From an uncultured Clostridia bacterium (lineage in GTDB: Bacteria > Bacillota > Clostridia > Peptostreptococcales > Anaerovoracaceae): DNA of 64,000 bases. The DNA lies in NCBI GenBank assembly GCA_934271235.1, contig CAKQQT010000006.1, positions 71,363 through 135,362 of the forward strand, in the 5' to 3' direction. A program made the position numbers and the translations under genes. This document shows positions 14,554 to 21,780 of this stretch, in pieces (position 1 is the stretch's first letter; each line of letters opens with the position of its first letter). The notes beneath the pieces were generated by a model. It was not told the DNA's origin. It did no database searches and saw only the letters and a list, made by a program, of their open reading frames with translations.

Positions 14554-15621
14554 ATGGAAAAAAGTTTCAAAAAGACAAAGGTCTTAGTATCCGTGCTGGC
14601 AGCGATGCTGATGCTGGTCTGCGCGATGCTGCTGATGACCGACAAAGCCGATGCAGCGACGAAATATCAGGTTGCAAGTCCGTTCATGCTTCAAGGAGTG
14701 TATCGGGCGGATTATGGACAAGACGGAAATGAACGTGTGGCTTTGGCAGGCGGATATTACTGGACAGAATGGGGCGGAAACCCGGCTGCAAGCAAGCTCT
14801 ATTATTCCAAAACCGAAGACGGCGCAGGTACGCTGATCGGCAAAACGGTAAACACCGACAGTTGGATCCGGAACCTTGACGCACGCATTTTAACCAACGG
14901 CTCCAAGGTTTATTACACGGTGGAAAGCACGAAAACCGGAACTTCGCAAGCGGGCAGCAAGACCGGTATCTACTGCGGCAGCGTCAGCGGCAGCAAAGCA
15001 AAGCTGGTCAAAACGGTCACGCAAAAAGCGGGCAATGGAAAGATCGATCTGGTCAATATCTACGGCGGCAAGCTGTATTACAGAGTGAGCTACAGTGATT
15101 ATTCAAAGACAACACCGCTTTACAGTCTGGATCTGAAAACGAAAAAAGTGAAAAAGGTATCCGGGAACTTTAAAACGACGTATGACTATAACTCCGGCGG
15201 CGCGCGTTATCTGTACGGCTTCAGCACCGGCAAAGACGGTATGCGGATCTTTGACTGCAAAAAGGATAAAATTATCCGTACGATCGCCGGTGCCACAGGC
15301 AACGCGATAGACGGCGGACGGCTGTACTATCATGTGTCGAACAGTGAGAAAGATTATACGAAGATCTACAGCGCGTCCCTGAGCGGCGCGGATCGCAAGC
15401 TGGTCCTTGAAGGAATGCCGTACAATACGACGGTGAAGTTGCTAAGCAAGGAATGCATCTGCTATGAGGTGTATGTTGATGGCAGCGGCTTTACGCACCA
15501 TATCTATACGACAGCAACCGGGGAGGACCGTGTTGTAGATTTTGATACGTTTTACGATTATATTCAGAACAATCCGCATGGCGCGAACATCTATACCGGT
15601 TCGACCATTTCACGAGGCTAA
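14554..15621 (+). CDS. Secreted protein with beta-propeller-like repeats
   Basis: A 355-residue exported protein. Signal peptide: MEKSFKKTK, a hydrophobic core, probable cleavage after ADA near residue 34. The mature part has repeated blades of the form gG-K-lYY-v-s...K-x-G-IY/lYslDlktkk (SKLYYSKTEDGAGTLI, GKLYYRVSYSDYSKTTPLYS, GRLYYHVSNSEKDYTKIY). This is like the DUF5050/prolow-density-lipoprotein-type beta-propeller proteins common on the surface of Clostridia. No catalytic motif is seen. It is preceded by a perfect consensus promoter, so it is probably well expressed, and it ends in a terminator shared with the convergent cvpA gene. Confidence 0.75.
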   Translation: MEKSFKKTKVLVSVLAAMLMLVCAMLLMTDKADAATKYQVASPFMLQGVYRADYGQDGNERVALAGGYYWTEWGGNPAASKLYYSKTEDGAGTLIGKTVNTDSWIRNLDARILTNGSKVYYTVESTKTGTSQAGSKTGIYCGSVSGSKAKLVKTVTQKAGNGKIDLVNIYGGKLYYRVSYSDYSKTTPLYSLDLKTKKVKKVSGNFKTTYDYNSGGARYLYGFSTGKDGMRIFDCKKDKIIRTIAGATGNAIDGGRLYYHVSNSEKDYTKIYSASLSGADRKLVLEGMPYNTTVKLLSKECICYEVYVDGSGFTHHIYTTATGEDRVVDFDTFYDYIQNNPHGANIYTGSTISRG

Positions 15622-15645
15622 GAACATCGTTGAATAATTGAAACC

Positions 15646-15695
15646 AGAAAACCGTTGAAATCACAGATCATACGCTGTGGCTCAGCGGTTTTTCT
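15646..15695. terminator. Bidirectional terminator between convergent genes
   Basis: AGAAAACCGtTGA..CACAG (15646-15666) pairs with CTGTG..TCAgCGGTTTTTCT (15675-15695). It serves the secreted-protein gene (+) and the CvpA gene (-). Confidence 0.8.
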
Positions 15696-16335
15696 ATTTC
15701 ACGGCAAAATCGCGCAGCAGGATCAGGAGCAGATTGTTGTTGTAGAGATCTTCCGCAAAATAGGAACCCTCCATCCAGCCCGCGATCGTATCGGCGTGCG
15801 CCGGGAAGAAAAGCTCGGCAGCCGGAAACAGCAGCGCCAGAAACAAAAGAACCGAGATCGCGCCGAGCAGGATCCCCATCAGGATGCCGAGGAACCAGTC
15901 CACGCTGCCGACAAAGCCGCCGCGATGTTCTTTCGAAAACGTGTGCAGGAGCAGGGCGAACAGCAGCCTCAGTCCGATCAGGATCAAAAAGAAGCAGAGG
16001 ATCGTCAAAAGCAGCATCGTCAGTTTGTCCGTACTGCCGTCGATGAGGGCGGACGCGGTATCGTCCGCGCTGCCTTTGAGAAGATCGGGAAGCAGCTCGT
16101 AGGTTTTGGAAGAGGTCCATCTGGCGGAAAGCGTTTCGTGGATCTTGGACGCCGCGGCCGCGCCGAGGGCGGTCTTTTGCAGGAAAAACAGCGCCAGATC
16201 ATCACAGAAGAGCCAGGCAGCGATGACCGAGGCGATGCCGCGCAGAAAACTGACGACAGTCATAGCGAAGCCTTTTCGCATGGAAAAAAAGATCGTCAGA
16301 CTGAAAATGACCAAAACAATGAGATCCAGAATCAT
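15694..16335 (-). CDS. CvpA family membrane protein
   Basis: A 213-residue protein with four hydrophobic segments. The N-terminal pattern MILDLIVLVIFSLTIFFSMR and KGFAMTVVSFLRGIASVIAAW, and the later GFVGSVDWFLGILMGILLG, are typical of the CvpA (colicin V production-like) family, inner-membrane proteins of uncertain role linked to envelope stress tolerance. I chose ATG 16335 because AAGGAGGGG precedes it; the upstream in-frame ATG at 16356 overlaps that site. It is divergent from the gene starting at 16360 with only 24 bases between start codons. Confidence 0.82.
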   Translation of the reverse strand: MILDLIVLVIFSLTIFFSMRKGFAMTVVSFLRGIASVIAAWLFCDDLALFFLQKTALGAAAASKIHETLSARWTSSKTYELLPDLLKGSADDTASALIDGSTDKLTMLLLTILCFFLILIGLRLLFALLLHTFSKEHRGGFVGSVDWFLGILMGILLGAISVLLFLALLFPAAELFFPAHADTIAGWMEGSYFAEDLYNNNLLLILLRDFAVK

Positions 16336-16359
16336 AAGAGCAGCCCCTCCTTTCATAAA

Positions 16360-16965
16360 ATGATCATTGAAGATATTTTACTAAAAAAAGAAAGGGTCCG
16401 CAAGGCTGTTTTTGCGGCGGCGGGCAAGGGTGCCGAAATGGGAAATCAATACGGTCCGTACGTCATGTATTTTTTAAGTCAGCTGCTGCAGAACCAAAGA
16501 AAGGGAGCAGAGGAAAATCCGGGGGCGATAAACGTCGGCGCGAATGCCGCCGGATCGGCAGCCGGCGCAGGCAGCGGTCCGGCTGCTTCGCAGAACGATG
16601 CTGCCGGACGCGGCAGGGAAAACGCAGTCTTTGACTTTGATGAAACCGGGGCTTCGTGGGTGCGGCAGACGGATATCGACCTTTTAGAGAAGTTCTGCCC
16701 TGAGGGCGTCCGGCAGGCGAGAAAGCACAGTCATTTTCTGATCGGGCAGGCAGGCGCGGAGAGCTTCGTCGCGATACCGGGGAGGTTCTTAAAAGAGGAT
16801 CAGCCGGATGGCGGCAGGACCGGCTTTACCCTCTGGCAGCCGATGAAAGGCGGACGCTGTCTGTATGACGAACTCGAAGATCTGGAAGGTGAGGTGGCAG
16901 ACTATCTTTATGGCTATTGGATCGCGCGGCTCAACAGCCGGACGCTGGCACTCTCGGAGGTATAG
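16360..16965 (+). CDS. Conserved-looking protein of unknown function
   Basis: A 201-residue protein I do not recognise. The N-terminal part is helical (GNQYGPYVMYFLSQLLQNQR), then comes a Gly/Ala-rich linker (about residues 47-85), then a compact C-terminal domain. That domain has SWVRQTDIDLLEKFCPEGVR, ARKHSHFLIGQ, AIPGRFLKEDQ, TGFTLWQPMKGG and YLYGYWIARLNSRT. The ordered conserved-looking motifs argue for a real protein. The open frame extends upstream to 15655, but that part is antisense to cvpA and is not used. ATG 16360 has no good ribosome-binding site; ATG 16438 is an alternative start. Confidence 0.6.
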   Translation: MIIEDILLKKERVRKAVFAAAGKGAEMGNQYGPYVMYFLSQLLQNQRKGAEENPGAINVGANAAGSAAGAGSGPAASQNDAAGRGRENAVFDFDETGASWVRQTDIDLLEKFCPEGVRQARKHSHFLIGQAGAESFVAIPGRFLKEDQPDGGRTGFTLWQPMKGGRCLYDELEDLEGEVADYLYGYWIARLNSRTLALSEV

Positions 16966-16999
16966 CGAACAAAGATCACACTAAACAACAAAAATTTCC

Positions 17000-17048
17000 T
17001 TTACACAGAAAAACAAAAGTGCTACAATTAACTCGGAATAAACCGAGT
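17000..17048 (+). promoter_or_regulatory. Promoter with palindromic operator candidate upstream of the DUF234 ATPase
   Basis: TTTACA (17000-17005), 17-base spacer, TACAAT (17023-17028). A perfect inverted repeat, ACTCGG-aataaa-CCGAGT (17031-17048), covers the expected transcription start, an ideal place for repression. Confidence 0.55.
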
Positions 17049-17066
17049 CGGAAGGAGTCGAGTTTC

Positions 17067-18449
17067 ATGAATTTTATCGGAAGAAAAGAGGAACTGGAAA
17101 AACTGAATCGAGCTATGCAGGCCGACGGAATGAATGTTTCCCTGATCTATGGACGAAGAAGAGTCGGAAAAAGTGAGTTGGTCAGCCAGGCACTTTCAAA
17201 AATCAGGGCAAAAAAATTATATTATGAATGTAAACAAGTTGCCGAAGGAAGCAATGTAAACGGATTGAGCGAGATCCTGTCTGAGAGCATGGGGTTTCCA
17301 AAGCTTGCATTTTCAAATATGGAGTCATTGCTTGATTACATCTTTGAGCTATCCGCCAAGGAAAAGATCATTCTGGTATTGGATGAGTATCCGTACCTGC
17401 GGGAATCCATAAAAGGCATGGACAGTATCCTCCAGGCGATGATCGACAAACACAGAAAAAAATCAAAAATTACCTTGATCCTTTTAGGCTCTTATGTGGA
17501 GGTCATGCGTTCGCTTCTTGAACATGAAAATCCGTTGTACGGAAGAGTGGATTTAACCATTTATCTAAAGCAAATGGATTATTATGAATCCTCCCTTTTT
17601 TACCCGGGCTATTCAGCGGAGGATAAGGTGAGAATCTATTCGGTGTTCGGCGGGATTCCATACTATAACAGGCTGGTTGACGACTCGAAAAGTGTAAAAG
17701 AGAATATGATCGATTTGATCGCGTCGCCGGGAGCCAGATTGGAGAATGAAGTCTCCATGTACCTAAATGCGGAACTCTCAAAGATCATAAATGCGAATGA
17801 GGTCTTTGAGGCGTTATCCAGAGGCTTCTCCAAGTACAGCGATATTCTGGCACAGTCACATGTATCGAGTGGACCGACGCTTGCGGATGTACTTGACAAA
17901 TTGATCCGGATGGAGGTTGTGGCTAAGACATCCCCGATGAATGACAGAGGCAATAAAAAGAAAATGGCGTATCACATTTGTGACAATCTCTCGCTGTTTT
18001 ATTACCGGTACATTTTTAAGTATTCCTCACAGATGAATATTATGAACTCAGAGGTTTTTTATCGGAAATATATTGAAAAAGATTTTGAAGAGCAATATGT
18101 TCCGCATTTGTTCGAAAATATATGTAAACAATATTTGATCCGCAAAAACAAAAAGGGCGAAATAGAGCCTGTCATTGAGAAGATCGGAAAGTACTATTAT
18201 GATAATCCCGCAGAAAGGTCAAACGGTGAGTTTGATATTGTGACGCAAGATGAGCTTGGATACACATTTTATGAAGTGAAATTCAAAAAGAAACCGGTAT
18301 CGGATGAAATGATCGATGAAGAGATCGCGCAGGTAAAAGCGACAGGGCTTGACTGTTACAAGTATGTATTTTTTTCGCGAAGTGGATTTCGCTGCAAAAA
18401 GAGAGAAAATGTGAAGCTGATCGACCTAAAAGAACTGTTCGCTGAATAA
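17067..18449 (+). CDS. ATPase_2/DUF234-type P-loop ATPase
   Basis: A 460-residue protein of the COG1672-type ATPases. Order: MNFIGRKEELEKL entry helix, Walker A GRRRVGKSELV (~residues 31-41), Walker B-like LVLDEYPYL (~105), sensor-like LILLGSYVEVM (~135-145), a helical/winged region, and a C-terminal DUF234 nuclease-like domain (GEFDIVTQDELGYTFYEVKF with the D...E.K pattern, then YVFFSRSGF). Such proteins are common in archaea and in variable regions of bacteria. Their role is unclear; defence and mobile-element functions have been proposed. ATG 17067 is set by GGAGTCGAG upstream. The codons are noticeably richer in A/T than the neighbours, suggesting acquisition by transfer. Confidence 0.85.
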   Translation: MNFIGRKEELEKLNRAMQADGMNVSLIYGRRRVGKSELVSQALSKIRAKKLYYECKQVAEGSNVNGLSEILSESMGFPKLAFSNMESLLDYIFELSAKEKIILVLDEYPYLRESIKGMDSILQAMIDKHRKKSKITLILLGSYVEVMRSLLEHENPLYGRVDLTIYLKQMDYYESSLFYPGYSAEDKVRIYSVFGGIPYYNRLVDDSKSVKENMIDLIASPGARLENEVSMYLNAELSKIINANEVFEALSRGFSKYSDILAQSHVSSGPTLADVLDKLIRMEVVAKTSPMNDRGNKKKMAYHICDNLSLFYYRYIFKYSSQMNIMNSEVFYRKYIEKDFEEQYVPHLFENICKQYLIRKNKKGEIEPVIEKIGKYYYDNPAERSNGEFDIVTQDELGYTFYEVKFKKKPVSDEMIDEEIAQVKATGLDCYKYVFFSRSGFRCKKRENVKLIDLKELFAE

Positions 18450-18516
18450 ATCATCAAATTCGAAAGAAATCCACGGTACGGGATACAGTAGTACGGGATG
18501 CAGTACGCAAAAATGG

Positions 18517-18545
18517 TTGAACAATCCGTGAAAGTGTGCTATGAT
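18517..18545 (+). promoter_or_regulatory. Promoter of tadA
   Basis: TTGAAC (18517-18522), 17-base spacer, TATGAT (18540-18545). Initiation about seven bases downstream would fall at or just before the tadA ATG. Confidence 0.6.
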
Positions 18546-18554
18546 GATAAAAGT

Positions 18555-19067
18555 ATGGAAAAGTTCATGATTGAGGCTTTGCAAGAAGCCAGAGCCGCAA
18601 AAGAGCTGGGCGAGATCCCGATCGGCGCGGTGATCGAAAAAGACGGCGTCATCATCGGACGCGGACATAACCTGACTTTGACCGAAAAAGATCCGACCGC
18701 ACACGCGGAAATGATCGCTATCCGGCAGGCGGGGAAATATCTCGGCGAGACGCTGGGATGGAAGCGCCTCACGGGATGCAATCTGTATGTCACGATGGAG
18801 CCCTGCAGCATGTGCGCGGGCGCGATCGTCTGGGCAAGGATCGAAAAGCTGTATATCGGCGTCATGGATCCGAAGGCCGGAGGCTGCGGTTCCGTGTTCA
18901 ATATCGTGCAGGAAGAAAAACTCAACCATTATGTCGAAGTGATCGAGATAGAGGACGGTCCGATCAAGGAAGAATGCGGCGAGATCGTACGCAGCTTTTT
19001 CCGGGAACTGCGGGCAGTCAGAAAAAGTACAAAAGAACAACAGAAATCGGAGGAAACAAAAGAATGA
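18555..19067 (+). CDS. tadA: tRNA-specific adenosine deaminase
   Basis: A 170-residue zinc deaminase that converts A34 to inosine in tRNA-Arg(ACG). The catalytic set is H50-A-E52 (HAEM) and P-C84-S-M-C87, with the family FRELR near the C-terminal end. The C-terminal tail is Lys/Glu-rich and a little longer than usual. The start MEKFMIEALQEA fits homologues. No Shine-Dalgarno is visible and the likely promoter ends ten bases before the ATG, so the mRNA may be leaderless. The stop overlaps the next start (ATGA), so the two genes are coupled. Confidence 0.95.
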   Translation: MEKFMIEALQEARAAKELGEIPIGAVIEKDGVIIGRGHNLTLTEKDPTAHAEMIAIRQAGKYLGETLGWKRLTGCNLYVTMEPCSMCAGAIVWARIEKLYIGVMDPKAGGCGSVFNIVQEEKLNHYVEVIEIEDGPIKEECGEIVRSFFRELRAVRKSTKEQQKSEETKE

Positions 19068-19945
19068 AAAGAGCAGGCCGTATTTTAAGCCTAGTGATCG
19101 TAACACTCATGCTTTGCACAGCTGTTTGCTTTGCGGACGGCGAAACGACAGGAAATTTTAACCTCGTGGACGAATACCCGCGGGACGGCGCGACCGGCGC
19201 CGCTATGGAAAACGTCGGCGTAAAGCTGTATTTCGATACAGAATTTTCGCAGGAGGTCTTAAAAAATAAAAATGATAACGCGTTCCAGCTGGTCGATCCG
19301 GACGGAAACAGCTTCCCGCTGATGGTGCTTTACGTTCCGAAAGAGGACATCAAGGAAGAGGGCGTAAAGGGCATCATCCTGGTCCTGCTCGACAATACCG
19401 GCGACAATTCCAAAATAAAAGTTGCCAGCAACACCGAATACACGCTGAAGATCTCTAAGGATCTTCTGGCAGACAACGGCAGCACGCTCGGCAAGGATAC
19501 AGCCGTAACGTTCCGCACCATGAACCAGCAGGCCAATACCATGGTCAATATCCTGCTGATGGTCGTGATGTACGGCGGTATCATGTTTGTGACCATGCGC
19601 GGCGTGAAGAAGGCGGCCAAGGAACAGAACGAAAAGCAGAAAGAAGAGAAAGTCAACCCGTATAAAGAAGCGAAGAAGACCGGTAAGTCCGTAGAAGAGA
19701 TCGTAGAAAAAGATCAGAGAGACAAGGCGAAAAGAGCGGCGAAACTTGCCAAAAAAGCCGAAGAAGATGACGACGATGACTACGAAGAGGACAACGGCAA
19801 TTATAAAGTAAAAGGACCGCGTCCGATCTCAGCGGGCGGCGGCAAATATATCACCGGAAGAAAAGCACTGGCAGAGGCTAAGAAAGCCGAAGAAGAAGCC
19901 AGAGCTGCTCGCAGAAAAGCACAGGGCAAAGGGAAAAAGAAATAA
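19064..19945 (+). CDS. Membrane-anchored protein with a bacterial Ig-like (Big_5-type) domain
   Basis: A 293-residue protein with signal peptide (MKRAGRILS..., cleavage after FAD near 25), an Ig-like domain of the SbsA/Big_5 type over about 30-155 (YPRDGATGAAMENVGVKLYF, PDGNSFPLMVLYVP, SNTEYTLKISKDL, TAVTFRTM), one transmembrane helix at about 163-182 (VNILLMVVMYGGIMFVTMRG), and a highly charged Lys/Ala/Glu-rich cytoplasmic tail with a DDDDDYEEDN patch. An envelope-linking role is inferred; no enzyme motif is seen. GGAGGAAAC lies before the ATG inside tadA. Confidence 0.8.
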   Translation: MKRAGRILSLVIVTLMLCTAVCFADGETTGNFNLVDEYPRDGATGAAMENVGVKLYFDTEFSQEVLKNKNDNAFQLVDPDGNSFPLMVLYVPKEDIKEEGVKGIILVLLDNTGDNSKIKVASNTEYTLKISKDLLADNGSTLGKDTAVTFRTMNQQANTMVNILLMVVMYGGIMFVTMRGVKKAAKEQNEKQKEEKVNPYKEAKKTGKSVEEIVEKDQRDKAKRAAKLAKKAEEDDDDDYEEDNGNYKVKGPRPISAGGGKYITGRKALAEAKKAEEEARAARRKAQGKGKKK

Positions 19946-19955
19946 ATCTCAGACA

Positions 19956-19998
19956 GGTGAGAGGGCTTTGTCCTCTCATTTCGTCTAACATAGACGAA
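19956..19998 (+). other. Two consecutive hairpins between the Ig-like gene and ispE
   Basis: GAGAGG-ctttgt-CCTCTC (about 19960-19977), then TTCGTCTA-aca-TAGACGAA (19980-19998). Neither is followed by a proper T-run. They may attenuate or process the mRNA ahead of ispE. Confidence 0.45.
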
Positions 19999-20018
19999 GA
20001 AACGGAAGGGAGATTTTT

Positions 20019-20954
20019 ATGGCGGGCTTGCAAAAGCAGGAACTGGAACTGCGTTCTTATGCCAAGATCAATCTTGCGCTGGATGTAACGGGGACCCGAC
20101 CGGACGGCTATCACAGTGTGGATACGATCATGCAGAGGGTATCCCTGTCGGATATTATCCGGATCTGCTGGCAGGAGCAGGCCGGTGACGCCGGAGCCTG
20201 TGCAGATCCCGTTCAGATCGTTCTGTCGACGAACAAACCTTACCTGCCGACGGACCAGCGCAATCTTGCATATAAAGCAGCACAGGCTATGATCGAAAAG
20301 GCAGAGGCCTGCGGACAGAAAAAAACAGGACTGCTGACGATCCGGATCGAGAAACGGATCCCGGTAGCTGCCGGACTGGGCGGCGGCAGCAGCAACTGCG
20401 CGGCGGTGCTGATCGGGCTGAACCGTCTCTGGAGGCTCCGGCAGAGCACCAAACAGCTCTGCGCGATCGCGGAACAACTGGGTTCGGATATCCCATTCTG
20501 TGTCCTGACGCAGAATACCTCCTATCGCTGTGCGATGGGCAGCGGTCGGGGAGAGAAACTGCAGGTGCTGCGGTATCCGTTCCGTAAATATCTGGTACTG
20601 GCAAAACCCGCGTTCGGCGTTTCGACGCGAGAGGTCTTCGCGGGGATCGACGATTGCGTGATCGAAGAACATCCCGATATGAAGCTGCTCAAAAAAGCTT
20701 TGATGCGGCGGCAGGATGAAGAGATATACCGGAATATGATCAATGTTCTGGAAGTTTATACGCTCGCGCGTTATCCGCGTGTCAAAGCGCTGAAGGACGC
20801 CATCGCAGCGACAGACGGCGTACGTAAGGTGCTGATGAGTGGGAGCGGACCGACCGTGATCGGGGTTTACGACAGCTTCGGCGCGGCGAGATGGGCGTGC
20901 AAGGAGATCCGGAAAGCCGGATTTGAAGCTTATTGGGCAGATACGATGAAGTAG
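20019..20954 (+). CDS. ispE: 4-diphosphocytidyl-2-C-methyl-D-erythritol kinase
   Basis: A 311-residue GHMP-family kinase of the MEP pathway; it phosphorylates the 2-hydroxyl of CDP-ME for isoprenoid synthesis. Visible motifs: N-terminal RSYAKINLALDVTGTRPDGYH, the ATP-binding loop PVAAGLGGGSSNCAA (GLGGGSSN begins at about 119), SDIPFCV, and the C-terminal VLMSGSGPTVIGVY glycine-rich motif. GGAAGGGAG precedes the ATG. A GntR-family gene follows closely, an arrangement seen in other Clostridia. Confidence 0.96.
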   Translation: MAGLQKQELELRSYAKINLALDVTGTRPDGYHSVDTIMQRVSLSDIIRICWQEQAGDAGACADPVQIVLSTNKPYLPTDQRNLAYKAAQAMIEKAEACGQKKTGLLTIRIEKRIPVAAGLGGGSSNCAAVLIGLNRLWRLRQSTKQLCAIAEQLGSDIPFCVLTQNTSYRCAMGSGRGEKLQVLRYPFRKYLVLAKPAFGVSTREVFAGIDDCVIEEHPDMKLLKKALMRRQDEEIYRNMINVLEVYTLARYPRVKALKDAIAATDGVRKVLMSGSGPTVIGVYDSFGAARWACKEIRKAGFEAYWADTMK

Positions 20955-21027
20955 AAGCTGAAAATAGATGCTGGATAAAGATGAAAAAAAGATGTAGAAA
21001 GTAAGAAAGAATTTCGAGGTGGAGGAA

Positions 21028-21705
21028 ATGCTGAACTTTGATTTGCAAAATCATAAGCCGCTGCGTGAGATCGTTTATGAAGAGCTCAAACGTCAGATTC
21101 TCAAAGGAGAGATCGCGCCGGGGCACAGAATGATGGAAGTCGAACTGGCAGATGACATGGGCGTCAGCCGTACGCCGATCCGTGAGGCGATCAGAAAGCT
21201 GGAAAAAGAAGGTCTTGTGACCATTGAACCGCGAAAAGGCGCCTATGCGTCGGATATTTCCATTAAGGATATGGTTGACGTGCTGGAAGTACGTCAGTAT
21301 CTGGAAAGTCTGGCGGCCGGTATGGCCGCGGCCAAAATCACGCCGGAAGAGAAGCTCCGGCTGCAGGAAGCAACTGAAGCTTACAAAAAGGCGGTGGAAT
21401 CCGAGGATACGTCCGAGATCATTAAATGGGACGAGAATTTCCACAAGACGATCGTAGACTGCAGCGGAAATAAAACTTTGATCCAGATGATCTCTCAGGT
21501 ACAGGAACTGGCGCTGCGTTTCCGGTATATCTTTTACGATGATTTTTCGAGATACAAAAATCAGCCGCTGGAGCATCAGGAGATCGAAGAAGCCATCATG
21601 AGCGGCAATGTCGAAAAAGCAAGAAAAGAAGCAGACGAACACCTTGCGCGGCTCAAAGAGTTCGTGATGATGCAGGGAGAAAAGATTATCAAAGGAGGCC
21701 AATAG
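21028..21705 (+). CDS. GntR-family (FCD domain) transcriptional regulator
   Basis: A 225-residue regulator: winged helix-turn-helix at about 8-72 (EELKRQILKGEIAPGHRM, MGVSRTPIREAIRKLEKEGL, EPRKGAYAS) and an FCD helical domain (DVLEVRQYLESLAAGMAA, WDENFHKTIVDCSGN, HQEIEEAIMSGN...H) whose Asp/His residues form the usual metal/ligand site. ATG 21028 follows GGTGGAGG; GTG 21019 lies within that site. The regulated genes are unknown; ispE just upstream is one candidate. Confidence 0.93.
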   Translation: MLNFDLQNHKPLREIVYEELKRQILKGEIAPGHRMMEVELADDMGVSRTPIREAIRKLEKEGLVTIEPRKGAYASDISIKDMVDVLEVRQYLESLAAGMAAAKITPEEKLRLQEATEAYKKAVESEDTSEIIKWDENFHKTIVDCSGNKTLIQMISQVQELALRFRYIFYDDFSRYKNQPLEHQEIEEAIMSGNVEKARKEADEHLARLKEFVMMQGEKIIKGGQ

Positions 21706-21719
21706 GCCTTCTTTTTTTG
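21691..21719 (+). terminator. Intrinsic terminator overlapping the gntR stop
   Basis: AAAGGAGGCC (21691-21700), loop AATA, GGCCTTCTTT (21705-21714), then T-run to 21718. The stem begins inside the last codons of the regulator. Confidence 0.85.
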
Positions 21720-21780
21720 CATAGAAACACCGGCAGGAGAATAGATTGTAGCAAGACCAAGTCTGGAAAGGGGAAAAGCT

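Noticed and set aside
15655-16359. 5' extension of the plus-strand frame ending at 16965
   Set aside because: This part is antisense to cvpA and very rich in Gln/Asp/Arg; only the part from 16360 looks like a protein.
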